Below, piece after piece: positions 39,196 through 47,573 of a stretch of DNA of 51,568 bases. This stretch comes from CAJCIY01 sp036379355 (GTDB lineage: Bacteria > Actinomycetota > Actinomycetes > Mycobacteriales > CAJCIY01). Positions within the stretch are counted from its first letter, which is position 1. Every line of letters begins with the position of its first letter. The translations under genes and the position numbers were made by a program. The notes beneath the pieces were generated by a model. That model was not told the origin of the DNA, did no database searches, and saw only the letters and a program-made list of their open reading frames with translations. The stretch covers positions 1 to 51,568 of the forward strand of contig DASVGV010000122.1 of assembly GCA_036379355.1 (NCBI GenBank), in the 5' to 3' direction.

Positions 39196-40385
39196 AGGCG
39201 GCGGGGATCGCCGTCCAGGCCCTCGACACGGGCCGGGTCCTGCTCGTGCGGAGGACTCCCGGCGAGGACAGCAGCGCGGTGTGGGAGCTGCCCGGCGGGA
39301 GAGCAGAGGCCGGCGAGAGCGCGTGGGAGACGGCTCTGCGCGAGTGGTCCGAGGAGACCGGAGCCGTTCTCACCGAGCCGGCGAGGGGAGGGTTCTCCCG
39401 CGACGGCTACGAGTGCTTCGTCGTCGACGTCCCGCGGGAGTCCGACCTGGATCTCGCGCCGGACCGCCACGAGGTCTCAGAAGCCCGGTGGTGGGCGCCG
39501 GAGGACATGGACGCGTCCGACGTGAGGGACGATCTCGTCGAGGAGCTCTCGACGCTCAGACCGCTGCTCAAGTCGGAGTGGTCCGACTTCCACGAGCGCA
39601 CCGATGATGCCGTGGACGCGTTCACGCCGAGGGTCGAGGACGCGATGGCTTCTGCGGTCCCCGCGAAGGTCTTGGCGCCGCTCCTCGGCCTGGCGAAGGG
39701 TCGCCAGTCGCCCCAGTCCAGGAACCAGGCTTCCACGGCCTACGCGTCCCAGCTCGCCGCCCTCACCGGGACGGCCGGTGCCGCAGTCGGCGTCGCCGGG
39801 GCCACGGTCGCGATCTCCGGCCTGATCGCCGCGCTCCTCGCTGTCCCGTTGGTGCTCGGCCCGCTCGCCGCGGTCATCGTGGGGATCTACGTCGAGGCGT
39901 GGCGGAACGGGCACCGGGGGGCTGTCGCCGCGGTCCGGGGATCGAAGGCCGTCCAGTTCGCAGCGGACGGCGCTCTCCTCCCGCTCCAGCGGTTGCGCGC
40001 CGACGCCCCCGCCGTCGCGAGGGGCATCGCGGAGGACATGCGGCGCAGGATCGCGGACGCGATCGCTCACGCGAAGGCGCGGGGCATCGACGTCGAGGAA
40101 CTCGCCGCGGAGGTCTACGCGATCATCCACGACGAGAGGCGCGCCCGGATGGTCGCGGAGACCGAGTACGCCCGGGCGCAGAACGCGGCGCACATGGCCG
40201 TCTACCGGGCGAACGGCGTTCCGATGGTCGCGTGGCTAGCGGAGCCCACCGCGTGCCGGCTGTGCAAGGAGAACGAGGCGGTCTCCCCGCAGCCCACGAA
40301 CGATCCCCAGTGGCCCAACGGCCCGATCCCGGTGCACCCCCACGAGAGGTGCGCGGTAGCCCCTTCCTATCCCGACGTGGCGTAA
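39192..40385 (+). CDS. Nudix hydrolase fused to MuF-like head morphogenesis protein
   Basis: 397 residues; ATG overlaps the portal stop. Residues 1-130 are a Nudix domain with a full box at 36-58 (G-x5-E-x7-REWSEETGA). Residues about 150-240 include two or three hydrophobic segments (AAVGVAGATVAISGLIAALLAVPLVLG...). Residues about 316-395 are MuF-like: MVAETEYARAQNAAHMAVYRANG, CRLCKENE, PVHPHERCAV with likely zinc ligands. MuF proteins bind the portal and are packaged in the head, so the Nudix enzyme may be delivered with DNA. This domain pairing is unusual. Confidence 0.85.
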   Translation: MKAAGIAVQALDTGRVLLVRRTPGEDSSAVWELPGGRAEAGESAWETALREWSEETGAVLTEPARGGFSRDGYECFVVDVPRESDLDLAPDRHEVSEARWWAPEDMDASDVRDDLVEELSTLRPLLKSEWSDFHERTDDAVDAFTPRVEDAMASAVPAKVLAPLLGLAKGRQSPQSRNQASTAYASQLAALTGTAGAAVGVAGATVAISGLIAALLAVPLVLGPLAAVIVGIYVEAWRNGHRGAVAAVRGSKAVQFAADGALLPLQRLRADAPAVARGIAEDMRRRIADAIAHAKARGIDVEELAAEVYAIIHDERRARMVAETEYARAQNAAHMAVYRANGVPMVAWLAEPTACRLCKENEAVSPQPTNDPQWPNGPIPVHPHERCAVAPSYPDVA

Positions 40386-40410
40386 ACGGCGGGGTCGTTG
40401 CCCCGGAGGC

Positions 40411-40428
40411 CCGAGTTCGAATCTCGGG
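40411..40428 (+). other. tRNA-like T-arm, probably a decayed tRNA
   Basis: CCGAG-TTCGAAT-CTCGG is a perfect T-arm just upstream of the intact tRNA. The preceding D-arm-like GTGGCGTAAACGGC and a GGGG/CCCC stem do not give a canonical anticodon arm, and no matching 5' acceptor strand is found at the right distance. Likely a degenerate tRNA remnant. Confidence 0.4.
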
Positions 40429-40433
40429 CGCAG

Positions 40434-40505
40434 AGCGCGGTGGAGCAGAGGCAGCTCGCCTGGCCCATAACCAGGAGGCCGAGGGTTCGAATCCCTCCCG
40501 CGCCA
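40434..40505 (+). tRNA. tRNA with CAU anticodon (Met-like)
   Basis: 72 nt cloverleaf: acceptor AGCGCGG with CCGCGCC (A1 opposite C72, otherwise paired), D-stem GAGC/GCTC, anticodon stem CCTGG/CCAGG with loop CCCATAA, variable loop AGGCC, T-arm GAGGG/CCCTC with TTCGAAT, discriminator A. CCA is not encoded. Position 33 is C instead of the near-universal U. The 1-72 mismatch recalls initiator tRNA, but the anticodon stem lacks three consecutive G-C pairs. CAU could also serve Ile2 if lysidine-modified. Confidence 0.85.
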
Positions 40506-40521
40506 CTACCTGCGAGGACAC

Positions 40522-40980
40522 ATGACGATCTGGTGCATCGACCTGGACAAGACGATCACCGCGACCCCAGCGGCGATGAAGGCGCTCATGGACGGGCTCA
40601 GGTCCCAAGGGATCTCCGTCCAAGTCCTCACAGGCGTGAAGGCCCCGACCGTCGAGCACGGCGCTGTCGCGGCGAAGCACAGCCTCCTCGCGTCGCTCGG
40701 GATGTCCGGATCGTACGACACGCTCGTGGTCGTCGCGGACCCGCACAACGACGTCGCGGCGCAGAAAGTCGCCTACATGGCCCACGTAGGGGCCTCCGTC
40801 CTCGTGGACAACAACAAGCGCAACTGCAAGGCCGCGACGAAGGCCGGATTCCTCGCGCTGCGCCACATCGACCCGAAGCACCCCGTGAGGGAGCCAACCC
40901 ATGCGAACCGCCCCGTTCCGCACGACGCAGCCCAGTCGGACGTTCCCGCGGCGCGGGAACTGGTCTCCGTAGGCGCGTGA
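40522..40980 (+). CDS. HAD-family phosphatase-like protein
   Basis: 152 residues, ATG 17 nt after the tRNA. WCIDLDKTIT is HAD motif I (D-x-D-x-T). LVVVADPHNDVAAQKVAYMAHVGASVLVDNNKRNCKAA supplies the later motifs with paired acidic residues (VDN). The C-terminal 30 residues are Pro/Ala-rich. Phage HAD proteins can be nucleotide or polynucleotide phosphatases; its neighbour tRNA hints at RNA repair but this is speculation. Confidence 0.75.
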   Translation: MTIWCIDLDKTITATPAAMKALMDGLRSQGISVQVLTGVKAPTVEHGAVAAKHSLLASLGMSGSYDTLVVVADPHNDVAAQKVAYMAHVGASVLVDNNKRNCKAATKAGFLALRHIDPKHPVREPTHANRPVPHDAAQSDVPAARELVSVGA

Positions 40981-40981
40981 G

Positions 40982-41620
40982 ATGTGCATGAGCTGCGGCT
41001 GCGACACCGTGGAGGACGACTCCGGCGGCACGAGCGACGACATCACCGTGGCTGACCTCGCCGCGGCTGCGCGCTCAGCGGGGACGGACATCCCCCACGT
41101 CGTGGCGAACATCGTCGTCTCGCTCGCCCGGCTCCAGGGCGACCTCGGCTTCGCGGCGCTGGAGATGGGCGAGCAGAAGTCCTCCGACGCCGCGGTGAGG
41201 GTCTTGAAGACGTCCGAGGAGCGCCGCTACACGCTCGGCGTCGCGTACCCAGCGATGAAGCCGGACGTCGCTGTTGCTTCCGACGGGCACCGCGACTTCG
41301 TCTCCGCCGACGTCCTGGAGAAGACGGCGTGGGAGTGGATGGCGAAGCACCGCGACGTGAGCCTGTTCCACCGCGACGGGACTTCCGGCCACGGGACGGT
41401 CGTCGAGTCCTACATCTGGCGCGGCGAGCCGTGGGCGATGAAGGCGGCGGACAACACCGACCAGACCGTCTGCAAGGGCGACTGGCTGCTCGGCGTCGTG
41501 TGGGACGAGTACGGCTGGAACCTCGTGCGCGCGGGGATCGTGACGGGCTGGTCGCCCGAAGGAGGAGCGAGGCGCGCGGTGCCCAGCGCCGAATCGCTCG
41601 CCCGGCTGAGGAGAACCTGA
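40982..41620 (+). CDS. Capsid maturation protease (XkdF-like)
   Basis: 212 residues. YTLGVAYPAMKPDVAVASDGHRDFVSADVLEKTAWEWMAKHRDVSLFHRDGTSGHGTVVESYI matches the XkdF putative serine protease domain (strand, D-G-H-x-D, helix, H-x-D, G-x-V-V-E-S). It lies between portal and capsid as expected for the prohead protease. The N-terminus has a CMSCGC cluster. Confidence 0.8.
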   Translation: MCMSCGCDTVEDDSGGTSDDITVADLAAAARSAGTDIPHVVANIVVSLARLQGDLGFAALEMGEQKSSDAAVRVLKTSEERRYTLGVAYPAMKPDVAVASDGHRDFVSADVLEKTAWEWMAKHRDVSLFHRDGTSGHGTVVESYIWRGEPWAMKAADNTDQTVCKGDWLLGVVWDEYGWNLVRAGIVTGWSPEGGARRAVPSAESLARLRRT

Positions 41621-43299
41621 TGACCGAGATCACCGAGCTGGAGGAGCTGACCGCGGAGAAGGTGTCCGCGGTCGCGAACCCGGCGAACGGGACACCCTGG
41701 CTGCTCGTCAAGGCGAAGGCGGACCCCGACGACATGGAGGCGATCCTGACGAAGGGGTACTGCGCGACCGAAGGCTGCGACGTCTGCGAGGCGCGCTTCT
41801 CCGCCGAGATCCTGGCCAAGGCGAAGCTCGACGCGAAGGCCCGCCACGCGCTCAGCGACTCCGACTACGCGTACATCGACTCGAAGGGCGGCCGCCACCT
41901 GCCGGTGAACGACGCCGGCCACGTCCGCTCAGCGTTGGGCAGGTTCGACCAGACCCACTTCGAGTCCGACGACGCCAAGAAGGCGGCGGCCAAGAAGATC
42001 GAGGCGGCCGCGAAGAAGTTCGGCGTCAAGGTCTCCGACGACACCGATGTCGCACGGGCGGCGAAGGACTCGCCCGGCGTCCCGGCGTACGCGACGGAGA
42101 CACCGCAAGAGCACGGCCACGACGCTTCCACGGGCAAGTCGGGCCTCGCGGGCCCGATGACCGCTGGGCCGAAAGACTTCGACGAGGACCCGTCGTACTG
42201 CCTCGGGGGCGAGCCGACGTACGTCATCCCGGCGCAACAGACCGCGCAGCACGACCCGAACCCGAAGGCGCCGAAGGTCGCGAAGGGCTTCGAGATCGAG
42301 GTCGTCGACAAGGAGGCGTGGGTCGCCGAGGCCAATCCCGGCAGCCCGGAGGCCGGCGTCCCCGGTTCGGCCACCGCTGCGCCGGGCGACCCGGCGTGGG
42401 AAGCCTGCGACGCCGCGACGCTCGACTCCGTGGCACGCGGCCTCGCTGCTGCGTCCCGGATGGTCGAGTGGATCGCCCGCCGCGAGGCCACCGAGGCGAT
42501 GACCGGGAACTCGGCGGACTGGATGGACGCCTGCGACCTCGAGTGCGCGTGCGACGACATCAACGCGGCCCTCGCGTTGGTGGCGCGGCTCGCTTACCAC
42601 GAGGCCGCCGCCGAGGGTGCGGTGAAGGCAGGCAAGCGCCTGTCCTCCGCGTCGCAGTCCTCGATCAGGAGCGCGCTGGAAGTGCTGAGCCACCTGCTCG
42701 GCGACGACATGCATCCCAAGGAGGATGACCAGATGACCACCGTCACGAAGGACGAGCTGGTGACCGTGATGACGAGCGCCGCGCGTGACGCGGTCTCGCT
42801 CGCCATGAAGGCCCAGCGCAAGCAGATCGCCAAGAAGCTCCGCAAGGCGCGCAAGATCGCCAAGAACGCCAACAACGGCGGCGACATCACCGAGGCGACG
42901 GAGCGCTCCGGGGTGAACGGGAAGGCCGACGCGAACGACGTCGACTCCGTCCCGAGCGGGGGGAAGGTCGACTCGAAGTACAAGAACACCAGCAAGCGAG
43001 GCCGCTCCATGAAGTCGCTCGCGAAGGAGCTGCGGATGCAGCGCGAGCGGCTGGAGAAGATGGAGGCCCGGCCGCGTCCTGGCGGACCCGTGCTCGACGG
43101 GATCGCTCGGGGGCTCGCCCCCGAGGGTCGCGTCCAGGCGGCGACGAAGGCCGCGGAAGGCGACATCGAGCGCATCGCGAAGGAGCTGGAGGCGGCGAAG
43201 GCCGTCCGCGGCCCCGAGGCCGCCGCGAGGGCGAGCGAGCTGAGCCAGCAGTTGACGCTGCTGCGGCTCCGCGAAGCCCACGCCCAGGGGATCGCCTGA
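41620..43299 (+). CDS. Scaffold-like / capsid assembly protein (DUF6582-containing)
   Basis: 559 residues; ATG overlaps protease stop. Residues about 75-130 (ARHALSDSDYAYIDSKGGRHLPVNDAGHVRSALGRFDQTHF...AAAKKIEAAAKKFG) match DUF6582. The C-terminal part is strongly helical and charged (AMKAQRKQIAKKLRKARKIAKN, MQRERLEKMEARPRPGG, IERIAKELEAAKAVRG) like a scaffolding delta domain. Position between protease and capsid supports a scaffold cleaved during maturation. Confidence 0.65.
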   Translation: MTEITELEELTAEKVSAVANPANGTPWLLVKAKADPDDMEAILTKGYCATEGCDVCEARFSAEILAKAKLDAKARHALSDSDYAYIDSKGGRHLPVNDAGHVRSALGRFDQTHFESDDAKKAAAKKIEAAAKKFGVKVSDDTDVARAAKDSPGVPAYATETPQEHGHDASTGKSGLAGPMTAGPKDFDEDPSYCLGGEPTYVIPAQQTAQHDPNPKAPKVAKGFEIEVVDKEAWVAEANPGSPEAGVPGSATAAPGDPAWEACDAATLDSVARGLAAASRMVEWIARREATEAMTGNSADWMDACDLECACDDINAALALVARLAYHEAAAEGAVKAGKRLSSASQSSIRSALEVLSHLLGDDMHPKEDDQMTTVTKDELVTVMTSAARDAVSLAMKAQRKQIAKKLRKARKIAKNANNGGDITEATERSGVNGKADANDVDSVPSGGKVDSKYKNTSKRGRSMKSLAKELRMQRERLEKMEARPRPGGPVLDGIARGLAPEGRVQAATKAAEGDIERIAKELEAAKAVRGPEAAARASELSQQLTLLRLREAHAQGIA

Positions 43300-43388
43300 T
43301 CCTCGCAGCCCCCGCCTGACGCGCACGCAGGCCGAACCTACCGATGGGCCGCCCGCATCGATGGGCGCGCCCGCAGAAAGGACGACCC

Positions 43389-44909
43389 GTGCCCGGAACC
43401 ACGATGGACGTGGAAGCACTGTCGCAGGAAACCCTGAGCATCCTCCGCAAGGCGCAGACCGCCGGGATGCTCGTGTCCACCGGCGTCCAGGGCGTCGACC
43501 TGAGCGGGCTCGTCTCGCTCGTCCCGGTCAACGTCCCCGCCCGCAACAACACGTCCGCGTTCCCGCGGACCATCGCTCCCGAGGGCAGCCAGACCGCCCT
43601 GTGGCGCGCGCTGCTCAACATCAACGACCAGCAGTCCTCCGCGGCCGTGGGGATGGACTACGCCGGCTCGATGGCGGACTTCGACGAGCAGGACGTCTTC
43701 GCTCCGTACCGCCCGCTCGCGAAGGCCGGCCGCGTCACCCTCGACGCGGTGGCCGCCGCGAGGAACTACGTGGACGCGCTGAGCGTGACCGAGCTCCAGG
43801 TGCTGAACCAGCTGTTCATCGCTCAGGACATGAACATCATCAACTCCCAGGCGTACGCGCTCCCCGCGATCGGGACCGTGACGCTCGCGGCCTCGGCTAC
43901 CGGGGGAACGATCGGGGCCGCCGCTCCGGTCTACGTGGCGGTCGCGCCGCGCTCGGGGGCGAACTACTTCGAGGGCAACTCCGGCCCCGCTGGCGCTGCT
44001 GTCGACGTCACCACGGGCTCCGGGACGACCAACTCCGTCTCCGCGACGTGGGCAGCCGTGAGGGGTGCGGCCGCGTACGACGTGTACGTGGGCTCCGCCT
44101 CCGGGTCGCTGTGGTACTACACCACGGTCACCACGGGGACCGTCACGATCACGTCGGTCCCCACCGCAGCCGCGGCGGTGCCGAACCTGCCCCTCATCTC
44201 CCAGCTCGCCCCCGGGATCGGCGCCAACGCCTTCACGGGGGCGGGCGGCGACGGCCACCCGCCGACCGTGGACGGCAGCTACAGCGCCAACTACTACAAC
44301 GGTGTGGTCGCGTCGACCCTCGGCGACTACGGCGCGAGCGCGGTGGTGACGCCGGGCACCGGGAACCCGTCGGGCGCGACGTTCATCGACAACGGCGGGA
44401 ACGCGATGCTGCTCTCCGGCGGGGGCATCGACGTGCTCGACAAGGTGAACGACAGCCTGTGGGCGTCCGTCCAGCTCTCTCCCACCGCGTACATGGTCAA
44501 CTCGCTCCAGGGCGACGAGATCTCCAGGCTCATCCTCTCGTCTGACTCCGCGACGACCTTCCTGCCGCCGACGGACGCCGACGCGAGGACGAACCTGGCC
44601 GGTGGCGGCTACATCGGGCGCTACATCAACCGCGCGGCCGCCGGCGTCCCCGTCGCGATCGAGGTCCACCCGCGCGTCGCGCCGGGCACCATCGTCGCGA
44701 GGACGGACCGCGTGCCGTTCCCGGGCTCGAACATCGGCACGGTCTTCGAGGTCAGGTGCCAGTTCGACACCATGCGGTTCGACTACGCCGCGAACTTCAA
44801 CCCAGGGAGTCAGGGCGGGGGCCCCCGCTACGACTTCGAGATCCGCTCGATGGAGACGCTGGTGAACCGTGCGCCGGTCGCGCAAGCGATCGTCGCCAAC
44901 GTCGCCTGA
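43389..44909 (+). CDS. Major capsid protein with Ig/Fn3-like insertion
   Basis: 506 residues; GTG preceded by AGAAAGGACG. The N- and C-terminal regions (SLVPVNVPARNNTSAFPR, GMDYAGSMADFDEQDVF, then GVPVAIEVHPRVAPGTI and FEVRCQFDTMRFDYAANF) are those of large HK97-fold capsids. Residues about 165-265 are a Thr/Ser/Gly-rich beta segment (VTLAASATGG...SVSATWAAVRGAAAYDVYVGS) that looks like an Ig or Fn3 domain inserted in the capsid, probably surface-exposed. A strong hairpin follows the gene. Confidence 0.85.
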   Translation: MPGTTMDVEALSQETLSILRKAQTAGMLVSTGVQGVDLSGLVSLVPVNVPARNNTSAFPRTIAPEGSQTALWRALLNINDQQSSAAVGMDYAGSMADFDEQDVFAPYRPLAKAGRVTLDAVAAARNYVDALSVTELQVLNQLFIAQDMNIINSQAYALPAIGTVTLAASATGGTIGAAAPVYVAVAPRSGANYFEGNSGPAGAAVDVTTGSGTTNSVSATWAAVRGAAAYDVYVGSASGSLWYYTTVTTGTVTITSVPTAAAAVPNLPLISQLAPGIGANAFTGAGGDGHPPTVDGSYSANYYNGVVASTLGDYGASAVVTPGTGNPSGATFIDNGGNAMLLSGGGIDVLDKVNDSLWASVQLSPTAYMVNSLQGDEISRLILSSDSATTFLPPTDADARTNLAGGGYIGRYINRAAAGVPVAIEVHPRVAPGTIVARTDRVPFPGSNIGTVFEVRCQFDTMRFDYAANFNPGSQGGGPRYDFEIRSMETLVNRAPVAQAIVANVA

Positions 44910-44918
44910 GAGCGAAAC

Positions 44919-44950
44919 GCCCCCCGGGCACCTGACCGTGCCCGGGGGGC
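44919..44950 (+). terminator. Strong hairpin after the capsid gene
   Basis: GCCCCCCGGGCAC (44919-44931) pairs perfectly with GTGCCCGGGGGGC (44938-44950), 13 bp with a 6-nt loop, 9 nt after the capsid stop. No U-run follows, as is common in high-GC actinobacteria. It would reduce transcription into connector genes, keeping capsid in excess. Confidence 0.85.
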
Positions 44951-44970
44951 ACCCACCTACAGGAGGAACG

Positions 44971-45258
44971 ATGCTCGTCCACCTCGTCGACACGACGACG
45001 CAGATCCGTCACCTGGTCGACCCCGAGAGGGGCCCCGTCGCGAGGCGCGAGGAAGTGCTGGGGCTCGCCCCGGTGACCTCGATCTCGCACGGCGGGAAGA
45101 CCTACCAGCGCGACGAGACCGGGACCTTCGACGTCCCCCAGGATGTCGCGGACGCACTGGTGGGGCGCAGGCTCGGCACCGCCGGGGTCTTCGCCGGCCC
45201 GAACCCCCTCGGCGCCCCCGAGAAGCCAGCGAAGGCCCGTGGACCGCGCGGAGCGTAG
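44971..45258 (+). CDS. Small head-associated protein
   Basis: 95 residues; AGGAGG before the ATG. MLVHLVDTTTQIRHLVD, a TSISHGGKTYQRDETGTFDVPQDVADALVGRRLGTAG middle and a Pro/Lys-rich C-terminus. The pattern DETGTFDVPxDVAxxL is frequent in small actinophage proteins after the capsid. Possible head decoration or connector component. Confidence 0.6.
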   Translation: MLVHLVDTTTQIRHLVDPERGPVARREEVLGLAPVTSISHGGKTYQRDETGTFDVPQDVADALVGRRLGTAGVFAGPNPLGAPEKPAKARGPRGA

Positions 45259-45367
45259 GCGGCTGTCGCGCTCGCTCGGGTGGCGCGGGGCGAAGGCGAA
45301 GCGGCGGAACGCCGCTGACCCGTTCGTCGTCGCGGCACTGCGCGAGGCAGCGGAGGCGCGGCGGTGA
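45239..45367 (+). CDS. 42-residue basic small protein
   Basis: GTG start inside the 3' end of the previous gene; stop overlaps the next GTG. Arg/Lys/Ala-rich (AERRRLSRSLGWRGAKAKRRN). Unknown function. Confidence 0.45.
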   Translation: MDRAERRRLSRSLGWRGAKAKRRNAADPFVVAALREAAEARR

Positions 45368-46350
45368 GCTTCGTCCCAGCGGCGTTCACGTCCCCGATCG
45401 TCACGCCGGGCACCCAGGCCGGGACGGCCGTGCGGTCCGCGTCCTACATCTCCCCGTCGCAGTACCGCTTCGCCCCTACAGCGGTGGGGACGCAGGCGCT
45501 CGTCGCCGGGTCGACTGACCAGGCCGCCGACTCGCTCGCGTCGCTGGCGAGGGTGATAGCGCGCGCTTCCGCGTGGATCGACGAGCACTGCTTCCACCGC
45601 TCCGACGGCACCCTCGCCGCGTCGGTCTCGACGGAGTGGGACTGGGCGCGCGTGAAGCCGGACGGCTCCGTCGCTCTCGTGTGCAACTTCGCGCCGGTGA
45701 TCGCGGTGACCGGGGTCGGGGTCGGGCCGAACCCCTCCGGGGCGCAGGACATCGACCAGGCGACGGCGAACGACATCTCGGTCCACGGCAAGGTGATCGA
45801 GCTGCCCGGATCGTGGGCGCAGGGCTCGACCCGCGGGTTCTTCGGCAACTGGCCGTCGGTGAACGGTTCCGTCTACGCGGTCTGGAGCTACGTGAACGGC
45901 TGGCCGCACGCGACCCTCGCCGACGCGTGCGCGGCCGGAGCGACGTCGCTCTCCCTCACGCCCGCGGTGGCCGGCACCGCGTCTGTGGACGGCATCTTCG
46001 CGGGCACGGCGCTCACGATCCACGACAGAGCGAGCACGGAGACCGTCGTCGCCGCTTCGCCGCCGTCGGGGGGATCGCTCGCGCTCTCGTCCCCCACGCT
46101 CTATGCCCACACCCCTCCTGGCGCCCCGGACTCCGTGACCGTCTCCGCGATCCCCCCGGCCGTGGAGCAGGCGTGCGTGCTCCTCACGTCCTTCCTCGTG
46201 AAGACGCAGGGGACGCGAGCGATGGACCTGCCGCGGCTCGGCTCCGCTTCCACGTCGCAGAAGGAGCGGTTCGCGAGGGCCGGCGCGTTGGACGACTTCG
46301 ACACGGCCGCGAGACTGCTCAAGCCCTACGTCACGGTCTACCTCCACTGA
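45364..46350 (+). CDS. Head-tail connector (head completion) protein
   Basis: 328 residues, GTG start. ARASAWIDEHCFHRSDGTLAAS..., EQACVLLTSFLVKTQGTRAMDLPRL and a C-terminal ARLLKPYV show the helical gp6-like connector pattern. A beta-rich insertion (about 180-255) separates the two halves. Position after the capsid supports this role. Confidence 0.65.
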   Translation: MSFVPAAFTSPIVTPGTQAGTAVRSASYISPSQYRFAPTAVGTQALVAGSTDQAADSLASLARVIARASAWIDEHCFHRSDGTLAASVSTEWDWARVKPDGSVALVCNFAPVIAVTGVGVGPNPSGAQDIDQATANDISVHGKVIELPGSWAQGSTRGFFGNWPSVNGSVYAVWSYVNGWPHATLADACAAGATSLSLTPAVAGTASVDGIFAGTALTIHDRASTETVVAASPPSGGSLALSSPTLYAHTPPGAPDSVTVSAIPPAVEQACVLLTSFLVKTQGTRAMDLPRLGSASTSQKERFARAGALDDFDTAARLLKPYVTVYLH

Positions 46351-46856
46351 TGGGACGCGTCGCGGTGCGGGCCGCAGTAGCCGCCGCGCTGGCGGCTGCG
46401 GCGATCCCGGCGGTGGGGACGGTCTACGCGGCCCGCGACTACGTGTCCGGCGCGGACTACGAGCACGCGATGTACTCGCAGGCCGGGTCCGGCGCGGTGC
46501 TGGTGGTGAACCTGCCGGGCCCCGACCACCGCAGGATGCGCGCGCTGGCGGGGCGCGGGTCCGTGAACGACACGGAGATCCACCCGGTCGCGATCGAGGT
46601 GTTCCTGGCGAACACCGCCGGGGACCCGGTGGGGGCGCAGCAGGACTTCGACGCGATCGCCGACGCGATCACGGTCCTCGTGAGGAACGACCCGACGCTC
46701 TCCGCACCCGACGTCATCTGGTCGGCGGGCGAGTACGAGGCCGGGGTCGAGGTCACCCAGCAGGAGCCGTTCACCGACGAGGAGGGCACGACCGTCTTCG
46801 TGTTCGGCCTGATCCGGTTCGACGCCTGGGAGTGGATCGCAGGCGAAGGCATCTGA
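46350..46856 (+). CDS. Tail terminator/neck-like protein
   Basis: 168 residues; ATG overlapping upstream stop. N-terminal hydrophobic Ala-rich helix, then VLVVNLPGPDHRRMRALAGRGSVND...HPVAIEVFLANTAGDPVGAQQDFDAIADAITVLVRNDPT, a small alpha/beta fold as in gpU-like tail terminators. Function inferred from position. Confidence 0.55.
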   Translation: MGRVAVRAAVAAALAAAAIPAVGTVYAARDYVSGADYEHAMYSQAGSGAVLVVNLPGPDHRRMRALAGRGSVNDTEIHPVAIEVFLANTAGDPVGAQQDFDAIADAITVLVRNDPTLSAPDVIWSAGEYEAGVEVTQQEPFTDEEGTTVFVFGLIRFDAWEWIAGEGI

Positions 46857-46865
46857 GGAGGACGA

Positions 46866-47078
46866 ATGCCCACCGTCAGGAACACAGGCAATCTCGCTCG
46901 CACCTGGCCCACGCTGGTCGACGCGGGGACGGGCAGGACGCTCTCCCTCGCGCCGGGCGAGACCGCCGAGGTCGAGGTCTCGCCGCCCGGCGACAGGTTC
47001 CTGCGCGTCGTCCCCGCGCCGCGCGCGGAGAAGGCCGAGGAGCCGAAGGCCGAGCCGAAGGACGCCAAGAGGCCGTGA
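46866..47078 (+). CDS. Small protein of unknown function
   Basis: 70 residues; GAGGAGGACG before ATG. Beta-rich N-terminal part (VRNTGNLARTWPTLVDAGTGRTLSLAPGETAEVE) and a Lys/Glu/Ala tail (EKAEEPKAEPKDAKRP). Its stop overlaps the next GTG. Confidence 0.55.
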   Translation: MPTVRNTGNLARTWPTLVDAGTGRTLSLAPGETAEVEVSPPGDRFLRVVPAPRAEKAEEPKAEPKDAKRP

Positions 47079-47534
47079 TCCGCCTGGAGGTCCGGTACCT
47101 CCTGGCCGAAGCGGAAGCTCAGAAGGTCGAGGCGGAGATTGCCCGCAGGCTCGCAGGCCAGGAGTACCGAGTCGCCACCACCTACCTCCGAGGCCAGCCT
47201 CGCCGCCGGCTCCGGCGATACGGGGTGGTGGCTGGAGACGAAGCGCCGCAAGGGCCCGGTGGTCTCGAAGACCCGGGAGCCGGTCCCGAGCCACGTCGCG
47301 ACGCGTCTCTCGCTCCGCTCCGCCGGCTCCGTCTCCTACGACCGGCACGCGTACGAGACGCGCGGCCTGAGGGTGACGGTCGACCGGCGCGTGACGACCG
47401 GCGACGGCCGCGAGGTCGGGTTCGTCGTCATCGAGGTGAAGGGCCGGGCGCCGAAGTGGCTCCGGCGCCTGCTGCCTGACCCGCGTCGCGACTTCTCCAA
47501 GCGCCGTTTCGTCACCCGCAAGTTCACTGCTTGA
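47075..47534 (+). CDS. Neck/tail protein gene with an apparent frame shift
   Basis: Good coding sequence starts at GTG 47075 (VIRLEVRYLLAEAEAQKVEAEIARRLAGQEYRVATTYL) and loses third-position GC near 47190. From there a different frame (+1) has excellent coding bias to 47534 (LETKRRKGPVVSKTREPVPSHVA...RRDFSKRRFVTRKFTA). Neither frame stops near the switch. Either one nucleotide is wrong in the assembly, or there is a real +1 frameshift, or a second gene starts at TTG 47139. Position suggests a neck protein upstream of the tail tube. Confidence 0.5.
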
Positions 47535-47573
47535 CCCTCGTCCGAGCGCACGGATGACCCGAAGGAGCCCACC

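Noticed and set aside
40350..40432. A second complete tRNA upstream of tRNA(CAU)
   Set aside because: Only the T-arm is canonical. The anticodon stem and acceptor cannot be formed at normal spacing, so I list it as a remnant.
43342..43378. Near-duplicate GATGGGC/GCCCGC elements before the capsid gene
   Set aside because: Short GC-rich repeat with weak hairpin potential; no promoter-like boxes could be assigned.
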